Shown: positions 16,342 to 24,295, counted from the stretch's first letter. The stretch is 29,056 bases of DNA from an uncultured Phycisphaerales bacterium (GCA_903905665.1 CAIVHJ010000094.1:1-29056); one strand, 5' to 3'. Program-made: numbers and translations. Notes: a model not told the origin generated them from the letters alone.

Positions 16342-17717
16342 CGGAATTACTGTTTTGGGTGGTGTACGTGGGCGGGGTGATCGGGGCGTTGTTTCGACCG
16401 ATCTGCGGCGTATTGCTGTACCTTCTGGTCTATAACCTCAATCCCGAGACCCAATGGTGGGGAAGCCACGTGGAATCGCTCCATTTGCGCACGTCGTTCA
16501 CGGTGGCGGTGGCGACCGGCATCGGGATGGTACTCAGTTGGCGGAAGATTCAGCCTCCCGCCACGCAATTTCCGTGGATGTTCCGGCTTGCGATCGTCTT
16601 TCTGTTGTATTGCGCACTCGTGTCCCTTTCCGGCGGCGACAGTCTCTTCACCGAACGTTCTCAATTGTTCCTAGAGAAACTTTTCAAAGTCCTTGTTTTT
16701 GTCTTCCTGATGATTCGAATCGTGCGTACGACCCAGCACCTTCAGTGGGTCATGTGGATCTGGATCATCGGGACCATCTACATCGGATACCAGGCCTGGT
16801 CGGGGGTGGGAGATACCTATCACGGGCGGCTCAACGTTGGGCTGGGCGGGCCGGATTTTGCCGAATCTTCGGGTCTCGCCACACATCTCGTCGCCATGCT
16901 CGCGCTGGCTGGATACTTCTTTCTTTGCTGCGATTCCCTGCGTGCCAAAGCCATCGCCCTCCTGGCGGGGGGATTTGCTGCCAACACCATCATCATGACT
17001 CGCACGCGAAACGCCCTGCCCGGGATCATTGCGATGATTGCTTTCGCTCTCGTACGACTTCCCAGAGGACTTCGTGTAAAAAGCCTGATCGCCATTACCG
17101 TCGGGATCGTCGCAGCCTCGTCACTGACCGACTCCGGCTGGTGGACTCGCATGAATTCCATGAAGAACACTCAGTCCGATCTTTCCATCGCTCGACGTTT
17201 TGATTCCTGGCATGCCGCCATGATCATGGCTCAGCAATATCCCTTCGGGGTGGGTCTCGGTAATTTCCCCCTCAGAATTCAGGAGTACGTGTCCTACCCC
17301 GCGCAGGGTCGATCCGCTCACAGCACGTACTTTGAATGTCTGGCCGAACTCGGTTATCCGGGGTTGTTCCTGTTCCTGTCGGTTATCTGTGCCACGTTTT
17401 GGCATTATGAGGACGCCAGGCAGATCGGAAAATACTGGGTTTTCTTTCAGAATCGAGACGAATCGCTCTCGCGGGAACTTCGAAAAATTTTGCTGATCGC
17501 CACGGCCAACGAACTGGCCATTTCAGGATTTCTGGTGTGTTCACTTTTCCATACTCGGTTGTGGACCGAGGAAGTGTGGCTCTTGCTGGCCACGAGTTGC
17601 TGCGTCCACAATGTAGCACAAGGTCTGCGATCGCGAGTTTATGCGGCGGAGATGCAGATGCAATCCGGTTCGGATGTCGTCCCCGCCCTCCAGCCTATCG
17701 GGATTCAACCCGCGTGA
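16332..17717 (+). CDS. O-antigen ligase/polymerase-like membrane protein (XrtA-type O-ligase family)
   Basis: The 461-aa protein is polytopic, with about ten or more hydrophobic segments. It starts like the putative O-glycosylation ligases of exosortase A-type loci (GALFRPICGVLLYLLVYNLNPETQWW). A large periplasmic loop carries GLGNFPLRIQEY and then RSAHSTYFECLAELGYPGLFLFL. That His-containing motif is the diagnostic Wzy_C signature of O-antigen ligases and polymerases. It would join polymer or oligosaccharide to an acceptor on the periplasmic side. Start is a GTG at 16332 behind a strong GAGGAGG, overlapping the previous gene by 10 bp. Ligase versus polymerase activity cannot be separated from sequence. 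Confidence 0.87.
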   Translation: MSLTELLFWVVYVGGVIGALFRPICGVLLYLLVYNLNPETQWWGSHVESLHLRTSFTVAVATGIGMVLSWRKIQPPATQFPWMFRLAIVFLLYCALVSLSGGDSLFTERSQLFLEKLFKVLVFVFLMIRIVRTTQHLQWVMWIWIIGTIYIGYQAWSGVGDTYHGRLNVGLGGPDFAESSGLATHLVAMLALAGYFFLCCDSLRAKAIALLAGGFAANTIIMTRTRNALPGIIAMIAFALVRLPRGLRVKSLIAITVGIVAASSLTDSGWWTRMNSMKNTQSDLSIARRFDSWHAAMIMAQQYPFGVGLGNFPLRIQEYVSYPAQGRSAHSTYFECLAELGYPGLFLFLSVICATFWHYEDARQIGKYWVFFQNRDESLSRELRKILLIATANELAISGFLVCSLFHTRLWTEEVWLLLATSCCVHNVAQGLRSRVYAAEMQMQSGSDVVPALQPIGIQPA

Positions 17718-17719
17718 GG

Positions 17720-17769
17720 AAGAGTTCAGAAGTTTAAGAGTTCAGGGGTTGGGAAGTACGGGGTTCAGG
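17720..17769 (+). repeat. Short degenerate repeats of AAGAGTTCAG
   Basis: AAGAGTTCAG is found at 17720-17729 and 17736-17745, with a related GGGTTCAG at 17761-17768. They fill the 60-nt gap before the next glycosyltransferase and extend to its Shine-Dalgarno AGGAG (17767-17771). This looks like a decayed simple-sequence repeat rather than a coding remnant. Confidence 0.7.
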
Positions 17770-17777
17770 AGTGGTGC

Positions 17778-18950
17778 GTGGCCATGGATCGGCAGATTCG
17801 CATTCTTCATGTTTTGCCTGATTTTTTGATCAGAGGCGCCGAGATAGATGTCGTCCGATTGTCTTCCTGTTTGGCAAGGCGGGGTTTCGATCAGCGGGTG
17901 GTGAGTCTGACGGCCGATGTGGATTCGAGCCTGGTTTCCCGGTTGAGCGTTCCGTTTTCGGCACCGGATCGCGTCCTTCGTTTTCCATCCGGTCCCGTCT
18001 ATCTGGCGAAGTTGCTCCGACACGCACAAGTGGATTTGATTCATGGAACGAACTTTTCGACGTGGTTGGACTGTGCCGCGGCGAAGATGACGTGTCGTCG
18101 CTCCGTTCGACTGGTTCAGGCATTTCATGGTCCCGGAACTTTTGAGTCGCAACGAATTCGCCGCCGATTGACGGCAGTGGGTCTTCGATATGCAACCGAT
18201 CGTTTTGTGGCGGTCAGCCATTTTGTGGCGGGTTGTCTGACGCGAAAATGGGGGATTCCGGGTCGTCATGTCGCGGTCATTCCCAACGGAATCGATACCG
18301 TCCAAAACCAGCCGCCGTCCGACAAAACCGATGCCAAACTTCGATTGGATATCTCCGGTTCCACTTTCGTCATCGGCTCCGTCGGCTCGTTGTACCGGAT
18401 CAAAAACCATCGCCTGCTCGTCTCGGCGTTTTCCGGTTTTGTTCGGCATCATCCTGAAAGTGTGTTGCTGTTGATCGGTGACGGCGAGACTCGGTGCGAG
18501 CTGGAATCGCAGGCCCGCGAATTGGGAATTCAAAACCAGGTTCGGTTCTGTGGATATCAAACGCGGGTACCGGATTATCTGGCCGCGATGGATATTTATG
18601 TTCAGCCCAGCACCCATGAAGGTTCCCCTTTGGCGGTGATGGAAGCCATGGCCTGCGGCATTCCGGTTTTAGCGGCCCGGTCCGCCGGTTCATGCGAACT
18701 CAACGAAGACTGTGGTCTGCCGATTCTCGTGAATCCCCAATCGACCGAGGATCTTCTTCAGCGACTTCTCGAATTGGCGAACGATGAACCTCGGCGACAA
18801 TCGCTCGGGGTCCAGGGGCGACAAATCATTCTTCAGCAATACAGCCTCGAACGAATGGTGGACGATTACGAGCGAGTATTTCGATCGGTGGTCGAGCCGC
18901 AGACCCGGAACAATCATCGCTCCGTGTGTTGCGGTGGAGCTTATGAATGA
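17778..18950 (+). CDS. Family 4 glycosyltransferase
   Basis: The 390-aa protein is a GT4 enzyme of the GT-B fold. It has the N-terminal ILHVLPDFLIRGAEIDVVRLSSCLARRGF (the G-G/A-E loop of EPS glycosyltransferases), a central VAVSHFVA ... HVAVIPNGID, the domain-II start GSVGSLYRIKNHRLLVSAF, and the donor-site motif THEGSPLAVMEAMACGIPVLAA. GTG 17778 has AGGAG 6 nt upstream; ATG 17784, two codons in, is equally possible. The gene overlaps the following glycosyltransferase by 4 bp (ATGA). It is predicted to act on lipid-linked intermediates at the inner membrane; sugar specificity is unknown. Confidence 0.9.
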   Translation: MAMDRQIRILHVLPDFLIRGAEIDVVRLSSCLARRGFDQRVVSLTADVDSSLVSRLSVPFSAPDRVLRFPSGPVYLAKLLRHAQVDLIHGTNFSTWLDCAAAKMTCRRSVRLVQAFHGPGTFESQRIRRRLTAVGLRYATDRFVAVSHFVAGCLTRKWGIPGRHVAVIPNGIDTVQNQPPSDKTDAKLRLDISGSTFVIGSVGSLYRIKNHRLLVSAFSGFVRHHPESVLLLIGDGETRCELESQARELGIQNQVRFCGYQTRVPDYLAAMDIYVQPSTHEGSPLAVMEAMACGIPVLAARSAGSCELNEDCGLPILVNPQSTEDLLQRLLELANDEPRRQSLGVQGRQIILQQYSLERMVDDYERVFRSVVEPQTRNNHRSVCCGGAYE

Positions 18951-20059
18951 GCGATTCGACGGAACAACCTACTGTGGTCGTGATCGGGCCCGCCTGCTCA
19001 ACGGGGGGAATGGCATCGGTCATGCGCGCCCAATTGTCTGGCCCGCTGAAAAATCGCTATCATTTCTTTGCGCTGGACAACAGCAAACGCACACCGCCTC
19101 ATCGCACCCTCATCACCGCCCTCCGAACACACCTGCAAATGCTCGGTGAACTGATCGGCTTGCTGAACCGGCATCGTCCCAATCTGGTTCACATTCACAC
19201 GTGCAGCGGTCCGACGTTTTACCGCTCGATGGTGGACATGTGGATCGCGCGGTTGTATCGCGTGCCGGTTCTGTTGCACATCCATGGGGGTCGGTTTCGT
19301 GACTTTCTCGGTCGAACGACGGGTTTTTGTCGTTGGCTGGTCCGGCGCACCCTCTTGAGGGCCGACGCGGTCGTCGCGCTGAGCGACGGATGGGCGCGAC
19401 AACTCAATGAATTCGAACCTCGCCTCCACCCGACGGTCGTTCCCAACGGTGTTTCTTTGCCACGTCGGAACATCCTCCGCACACGATATCCTTACCGCCT
19501 TGTTTTCATCGGAACCCTCAAACGCGAAAAGGGAATCGACGATCTTCTGGAAGCCGTCGCATGGCTGCCGTCCAACATCCGCCGGCATGTTCAACTCCGT
19601 GTGATCGGTCCGGACCCCGTGGATCGACTGTCGGAATTGCGCGCGAAATGCCGAGACCTTCGAATTCACGATCGCGTGATCTGGCGAGGAACGCTCACGC
19701 CCTCCGCCGTGCGGCGCGAATTGGAAGAAGCCACGTTTTTTGTCCTCCCCAGTCATTCCGAAGCGATGCCTCTTTCATTGCTGGAAGCAATGGCGTGCGG
19801 TCTGCCCGTCGTCGCCACCCGCGTCGGCGCCGTTCCCGAAGTCATCCGAAACGCAACCGACGGAATTCTTATTGAACCCCGAAATCCCCCGCAACTGTGT
19901 CAGGCGATGAAAACGCTTATCTTGAAACCTGCGCTGCAAAAGCAACTCGGCCGCGCCGCACGCGCACGCATTCGCACCCTGTTTCATCTTCGCCAAACCA
20001 GCGAGCGCCTGGACGAAGTCTATCGTCGCACGTGTGACGCACGGGAGGTGATATCGTGA
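18947..20059 (+). CDS. Family 4 glycosyltransferase
   Basis: The 370-aa protein is a second GT4 enzyme in tandem. Its N-terminal domain has VVVIGPACSTGGMASVMRAQ and LVHIHTCSGPTFYRS. Domain II starts at RLVFIGTLKREKGIDDLLEAV, and the catalytic/donor region is HSEAMPLSLLEAMACGLPVVATRVGAVPEVI. The start overlaps the previous stop (ATGA) with GGTGGAG just upstream, and the 3' end overlaps the next gene by 4 bp (GTGA). The three genes 17778-21411 are therefore a tightly coupled block. The tandem position with a similar GT suggests successive sugar additions, but it could also be a modification enzyme. Confidence 0.9.
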   Translation: MSDSTEQPTVVVIGPACSTGGMASVMRAQLSGPLKNRYHFFALDNSKRTPPHRTLITALRTHLQMLGELIGLLNRHRPNLVHIHTCSGPTFYRSMVDMWIARLYRVPVLLHIHGGRFRDFLGRTTGFCRWLVRRTLLRADAVVALSDGWARQLNEFEPRLHPTVVPNGVSLPRRNILRTRYPYRLVFIGTLKREKGIDDLLEAVAWLPSNIRRHVQLRVIGPDPVDRLSELRAKCRDLRIHDRVIWRGTLTPSAVRRELEEATFFVLPSHSEAMPLSLLEAMACGLPVVATRVGAVPEVIRNATDGILIEPRNPPQLCQAMKTLILKPALQKQLGRAARARIRTLFHLRQTSERLDEVYRRTCDAREVIS

Positions 20060-21411
20060 TCCCCGGTTTCCTCGCCCGTCATGTTTTTTATCCGGCTCAG
20101 GAAGCCCTGTGCGGACGCGATTCCATCCCCTACTGGAAACAACTCGAACAGTCCCAGTTCCTTGACCCCGACCAGACGATTGATCTTCAAAACGCCAAAC
20201 TGCGCCGCCTGATTCGTCACGCCGACGAACATTGCCCGTTTTATCACGAACAATGGCGCGATGCCGGAATCGATCCGACACAAGTGAACCACATCCACGA
20301 CTTGCGCCGCCTGCCCATCCTGACGAAGGACGAGATCCGTACCCATCGCGAGCGATTGTTGGCACAAAACCACCGTGGAAAAATCATCCAGTCCTGTACG
20401 TCGGGTTCGAGCGGTTCACCGTTGATTTTTTACGTCGATCGGCGGCGAGAACGTTCGGACATCGCCGCCCGACTCCGGGCCCATCGCTGGTTCGGTCTGG
20501 CGCCGGGCGATCCGGCTGTTTATCTGTGGGGCTCCCGAATCGAACTGGATCATCACGATCGTCTCAAGGCGATCCGCGACTGGTTGATCAACGAACGTTT
20601 GTTGGACGCTTTTCAACTCAGCGATTCCCAACTCCATCGCTACGCCGACGTCATCTTCCGCACCCAGCCTCTGTGGCTGTATTCCTACGCCGGTACGCTT
20701 TGGCGGTTCGCCCGGTTCGTCCGGGAACATCGCCCCGAACTCAAAGGAACGATCCGCCGCGTGGCGTTTGCCACCGGCGAGCAATTACTCCCCCACTGGC
20801 GGTCCGAAATCATTGCCGCGCTGGAGTGCTCGGTCGCCGAAGAATATGGTTGCCGCGAAGGAGGGCTGGTCGCGCATGAATGCCCCGAAGAATCGTATCA
20901 TCTCTCCGCCGAAAATATCGTGCTCGAAATCCTCGACGAACACGACCAACCCGCCCCGCCGGATCAACCCGGCCGTGTCGTCATCACCAATCTCGAAGCC
21001 TACGCCATGCCGTTCATCCGTTACGACACCGGTGACATCGCTGCGATGAAGGAAGGATTGTGCGGCTGTGGATTGACGCTTCCGATGATCCATCGCCCGA
21101 CCGGACGGACGTTCGAGTTTCTCGAAACACACGACGGAACGCTGATCACCGGCGTGAGCATCAGCCGCGATCTTAAGGAAGTGGAGGGACTGGCGCATTA
21201 CCGTGTGGTTCAGGAAACGCGCAGTCGCGTCCGGGTGGCACTGGTTACTGATTCGCGTTATGTCGTTTCGACGGGTGAAGCCGTGATCCGCCAACGCATC
21301 CAAGCCCGCCTCGGACCCGCGACTCAGGTCCTCATGGAATACTTCGACGAACTCCCACCGCACCCCTCCGGCAAATATCGCTACGTCATCAACGCTATTC
21401 AATCCTCTTAA
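20056..21411 (+). CDS. CapK/PaaK-like adenylate-forming protein of the polysaccharide locus
   Basis: The 451-aa protein belongs to the phenylacetate-CoA ligase/CapK branch of adenylate-forming enzymes often found in capsule loci. The phosphate-binding loop is SCTSGSSGSPLIFYVD. Further motifs are RRVAFATGEQLLP, the AMP-site EEYGCREGG, RYDTGDIA, and a C-terminal LPPHPSGKYRYVI with the lysine expected for adenylation. It probably activates a carboxylate (an acyl or amino-acid decoration) for transfer to the polymer or an acceptor; CoA-thioester formation is an alternative. The start is GTG 20056, overlapping the preceding stop, with GGGAGGTG upstream. It is the last plus-strand gene of the locus. 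The FemAB-like protein in the same locus could in principle use an activated product, which is speculation. Confidence 0.86.
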   Translation: MIPGFLARHVFYPAQEALCGRDSIPYWKQLEQSQFLDPDQTIDLQNAKLRRLIRHADEHCPFYHEQWRDAGIDPTQVNHIHDLRRLPILTKDEIRTHRERLLAQNHRGKIIQSCTSGSSGSPLIFYVDRRRERSDIAARLRAHRWFGLAPGDPAVYLWGSRIELDHHDRLKAIRDWLINERLLDAFQLSDSQLHRYADVIFRTQPLWLYSYAGTLWRFARFVREHRPELKGTIRRVAFATGEQLLPHWRSEIIAALECSVAEEYGCREGGLVAHECPEESYHLSAENIVLEILDEHDQPAPPDQPGRVVITNLEAYAMPFIRYDTGDIAAMKEGLCGCGLTLPMIHRPTGRTFEFLETHDGTLITGVSISRDLKEVEGLAHYRVVQETRSRVRVALVTDSRYVVSTGEAVIRQRIQARLGPATQVLMEYFDELPPHPSGKYRYVINAIQSS

Positions 21412-21429
21412 GGACCTATCCCAATGCCC

Positions 21430-21461
21430 CCCCTCCCTCTTAGGGAGGGGTTAGGGGAGGG
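21430..21461 (+). repeat. REP-like hairpin overlapping a G-quadruplex motif
   Basis: CCCCTCCCT (21430-21438) and AGGGAGGGG (21442-21450) form a 9-bp stem with a 3-nt loop. The right arm continues to make four G-runs of three or more (21443-21445, 21447-21450, 21454-21457, 21459-21461) with loops of 1, 3 and 1 nt, a textbook G-quadruplex pattern on the plus strand. It lies just after the last gene of the polysaccharide locus. Confidence 0.8.
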
Positions 21462-21474
21462 TCAAGAGACAAAA

Positions 21475-21511
21475 GGGGACAGGAGTCCTATGTTTTTCGA
21501 CTCCTGTCCCC
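21475..21511 (-). terminator. Strong intrinsic terminator / REP-like palindrome between convergent genes
   Basis: GGGGACAGGAGTC (21475-21487) pairs perfectly over 13 bp with 21499-21511 around an 11-nt loop. Read on the minus strand the stem is followed at once by TTTT, so it fits a Rho-independent terminator for the von Willebrand gene ending at 21591. On the plus strand there is no T-tract after the stem. The GGGGACAGG-type core also resembles palindromes dispersed as REP elements in many bacteria. Confidence 0.75.
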
Positions 21512-21590
21512 GTTATCGTTCCGTTATTAGTTAACGAGCCGCAGGCTTTAGTCTGCGCGTCGCTACGATACCAATTCATCAAAATTCGTA

Positions 21591-23699
21591 TCACCTGGAT
21601 ACGGGAGAAATGCTGATCAGTTGAGGCACACCCCTCAGCGGCGCCACCTCCGCCGTCAACACGGTTAGAATCTGGGACCTAATCGTCGCAAAGTTACCCA
21701 CGATCCGCGTGGCAGTTCCACCGGTGATATACGCCACGGCTTGCCCCACCCCGCACCCAGCTCCGTGACCGTCAGAGACCCCTGAATAATATGTATGGAG
21801 GCGAGCGCTGTCGGAGTCCTGCGTGCAGTCCAGATCCCAATTCCCGCGGGCGCCGATTGTGAACGAGTGGATCGTAATTTTATTCTGTTTGGCGATGTCC
21901 GCCTGCTGCACGGCATAAGTGAACGCCGAGGACACGTAAGAATCGCTGCAATCTCCAGAGGCCAGACAATTCGCGTTCCCGTCCGTCAGCAGCACGATAA
22001 TCTTTTCCGCATTGGAACGCGGGTTTTCACCGTTAGTCTCATCGAGGGAATGGGTGTTGTTCAGAAGATACTCCCTGGAATTCTGAATGGCGTTGCCGGT
22101 GGCGGTATAAGCCTCGGGCTGGTACATGTTCAGTTTATCCATGATCTCATTGGCGCCCTCCTGATAATAAATCTTGCTGCGCAGATCCATCGCGTGCTCC
22201 GCCCAGTAGTGGCTACCGGACAAAATCGAAAACATGGTCAGGCTCACGTAATCGTTGTTGTTGATCGCGCGAAGCTCCGTAAAAAATCCCTCGATCGCAT
22301 CCTTCACCGCGCGATCCGGCTGACCCGGAACGGCATACAATTGAGGAGTCGCGCTCACTCCGGAGAGATCCGTCAAGATATAGTTAACGAGAGTCTTGGA
22401 ACCAAAATAATTGCAAAAATCATCATAAGCCCCGCCAACATAATTACTGCTGCTGCTGCCCTGATATGAAAACCACTGGGACCACTTGAAAGTATAGTCC
22501 GAGGAGTAGGGAACTTCCTTTTTGCTCTCGCCACTAGCATAGGTCGGCATAGAAAGCTCACCCCATGATGATCCACTTCCAAAATCTCCGATTGTCTTAT
22601 CTGACCCAGGCACGGGTGTCCAATGATATAAGCCGAGAGCCACACCTACTCGCCTTGACCAGTTGTTGAGGGGGTTAGGGGGGGGACTCCCACGGTTTGC
22701 CACCGCCAGTATTTGGTCCTTCGTGAGCTGGGTTACCCCGTCGCGCTGTTTCCATAATCCTGTCGGCTGGAGCGTAGTGGAATTCAAAGCCCCCAGTTTG
22801 ATCAGGGTTGCATCATCCCAAGTCGAAGCAGGCAAATACACGAGGCCGGGATCGTTGGCCGGTCGATAAGAACCGTTTCCATTGGCCATATCGAAATCAG
22901 ACGTTCCATAACCGTTATTGGAAATGGACGCCAAATTCATAAACGTCCCGAATTTCGATCCCGACGCAGTGGGGGCATCGGGGTGATAATTGGGATTAAA
23001 AATGCCTTCCGGGGTGGGGGGATGAGTCACAAACGGACGACATAACGACAACGCATGCCAGACTTTTTTGAGATTGAGTTGCGCGGTGAGATCCCCATTG
23101 TGCCGCAAATCAACCATAAAATGAAGATGCCCGAGCGTGGAGTCCTCATTCATCGAACCGGATTTGTCGTACGCGATCGCGTAATCGCGCGGAGGGAGCA
23201 TGGCGATCGCTTCCGCACTGACATTGTAACTATTGCTGCCCAATACCGTTCCGAAAATCGACGGCAAACCGACGGGCAGGTTTGTCCGAACTCGAACCCC
23301 GTTGAAATACGGACTCCCGTTGCAACTCGTATTCGGAATGAAATCCGTGTACATCCCCGTATCAAAGTCCCAGATAACTTTTCCCGTCTGAATCCCCTCG
23401 GGTAACTGCGGAACTGGCGTGTTGTTGAGCACCAGATTGGTGGGCAGGAAACCGGTCGCATACGCAACGGCGTCGTTGCAGATCGTCATACGCGATTCGT
23501 AACCGGATTGATTGGCGATAAACGACGCCATGCTCATGGCGGTGGTGTCGGCGGAGGTCTGAATCTCTCGCTTGGCCGCGACCACGCTGCCCAGATCAAC
23601 GGCAAACGCCGCCATCCCCAGGATTACCGTCCCCATCAGCGCCACCAGTACGATGACGTTTCCGCGCCGACGATGCGGCTGTAAACAAATACCCTTCAT
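21591..23699 (-). CDS. TadG-like membrane-anchored protein with von Willebrand A domain
   Basis: The 702-aa protein has an N-terminal basic stretch and hydrophobic helix (RRRGNVIVLVALMGTVILGMAAFAVDLG), as in TadG/TadE-like Flp pilus proteins. A vWA domain follows. Its metal-site motif is DKSGS (178-182), the Thr region is TATGNAI (about 532-538) and the last MIDAS Asp is in LLTDGN (571-574). Between the first motif and helix 1 of the vWA fold (about 463, RAVKDAIEGFFTEL) there is an insertion of roughly 270 residues rich in Gly, Ser, Asn and Tyr, which is unusual for the family. The protein is expected to be anchored in the inner membrane and to face the periplasm. GGGAG lies upstream of the ATG. 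No other tad gene is in the window. The molecular role is unknown; adhesion or a pilus accessory role is inferred. Confidence 0.85.
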   Translation of the reverse strand: MKGICLQPHRRRGNVIVLVALMGTVILGMAAFAVDLGSVVAAKREIQTSADTTAMSMASFIANQSGYESRMTICNDAVAYATGFLPTNLVLNNTPVPQLPEGIQTGKVIWDFDTGMYTDFIPNTSCNGSPYFNGVRVRTNLPVGLPSIFGTVLGSNSYNVSAEAIAMLPPRDYAIAYDKSGSMNEDSTLGHLHFMVDLRHNGDLTAQLNLKKVWHALSLCRPFVTHPPTPEGIFNPNYHPDAPTASGSKFGTFMNLASISNNGYGTSDFDMANGNGSYRPANDPGLVYLPASTWDDATLIKLGALNSTTLQPTGLWKQRDGVTQLTKDQILAVANRGSPPPNPLNNWSRRVGVALGLYHWTPVPGSDKTIGDFGSGSSWGELSMPTYASGESKKEVPYSSDYTFKWSQWFSYQGSSSSNYVGGAYDDFCNYFGSKTLVNYILTDLSGVSATPQLYAVPGQPDRAVKDAIEGFFTELRAINNNDYVSLTMFSILSGSHYWAEHAMDLRSKIYYQEGANEIMDKLNMYQPEAYTATGNAIQNSREYLLNNTHSLDETNGENPRSNAEKIIVLLTDGNANCLASGDCSDSYVSSAFTYAVQQADIAKQNKITIHSFTIGARGNWDLDCTQDSDSARLHTYYSGVSDGHGAGCGVGQAVAYITGGTATRIVGNFATIRSQILTVLTAEVAPLRGVPQLISISPVSR

Positions 23700-23801
23700 G
23701 ATTCTCTACTCCCTTTCCGGTTCCTGCGACTTGTCTGACCGATTCACCGGGCGATACGAACTGGTATTGCAAAGTCCTGCTTTACAACGACGCGACTCTG
23801 C

Positions 23802-23825
23802 AAAAACGAAACCCGCCATCGGCGG
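23802..23825 (-). terminator. Intrinsic terminator after the response-regulator gene
   Basis: On the minus strand CCGCC, loop GAT, GGCGG (23813-23825 in window coordinates) is followed by GTTTCGTTTTT (23802-23812). It starts within 2 nt of the response-regulator stop codon. The stem is short (5 bp) but GC-only with a U-rich tail. It implies that the von Willebrand gene downstream is at least partly transcribed from its own, unidentified promoter. Confidence 0.55.
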
Positions 23826-23826
23826 A

Positions 23827-24228
23827 TTACCTGCTCAACAACTTCTCCGTGGTGGATATAAGTTTCTCCATCCTGAACGGCTTGTTGAGATAGTCATCTA
23901 CTCCAAGGCTTTCCGCCCACGTCTTGTGCCTCTGTCCCTGATTGCCGGTGATCATGATGACGTAAGGCTTGGTCCCGCGTTTGCCTCCCTTGATCTTCTC
24001 CAGAACCAAAAATCCGCTTCGCTTGGGAAGCATCGCATCCAGAATCAGCAAATCCGGAGGATTCTCACCCACCAGATCGACCGCCTGATTCCCATCCGTT
24101 GCCGTCGCAATGTCCGCGCCAGTTTCCGAAAGCGCCAACTTGATGGCCTCCAGAATCTCCGGATCATCGTCCACGATCAAAATAGATTTTCCATCAAACG
24201 GAATGGCCAAATTATAATCTCCCTGCAC
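23827..24228 (-). CDS. Single-domain response regulator (CheY-like receiver)
   Basis: The 133-aa protein is one receiver domain with no output domain. The acidic pocket is in VDDDPE (about 19-24), the phosphoacceptor is D64 in LILDAMLP, the switch Thr is T94 in IMITG and the conserved Lys is K106 in YLNKPF. It would relay a phosphate from an unlinked histidine kinase to a partner. The start drawn is GTG 24228. TTG 24210 is an alternative with AGGGAG at good distance and the receiver fold beginning just after it. A good promoter lies ~35 nt upstream. The gene precedes the von Willebrand gene on the same strand with a terminator between, so any functional link is only positional. Confidence 0.9.
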   Translation of the reverse strand: MQGDYNLAIPFDGKSILIVDDDPEILEAIKLALSETGADIATATDGNQAVDLVGENPPDLLILDAMLPKRSGFLVLEKIKGGKRGTKPYVIMITGNQGQRHKTWAESLGVDDYLNKPFRMEKLISTTEKLLSR

Positions 24229-24266
24229 AAGCAGAAATGCACCACAGGCACATTTTCACTATTTTT

Positions 24267-24295
24267 AGTATAGGCGCAGAAAAACTAGGTTGCAA
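24267..24295 (-). promoter_or_regulatory. Sigma-70-like promoter of the response-regulator gene
   Basis: On the minus strand TTGCAA (24290-24295) is followed after 17 bp by TATACT (24267-24272). The -10 matches 5 of 6 and the -35 4 of 6 consensus bases. The expected start point is near 24260, giving a leader of about 30 nt. The same TTGCAA hexamer, being its own reverse complement, can serve the divergent murI promoter. Confidence 0.6.

Noticed and set aside
21412..21590. Small plus- or minus-strand gene in the convergent spacer
   Set aside because: There is no start codon with a ribosome-binding site and a sensible frame. The region is taken up by two hairpin elements.
23700..23826. Promoter for the von Willebrand gene
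   Set aside because: TTGCAA and TTGTAA hexamers occur on the minus strand, but no acceptable -10 lies at 16-18 bp; not listed.
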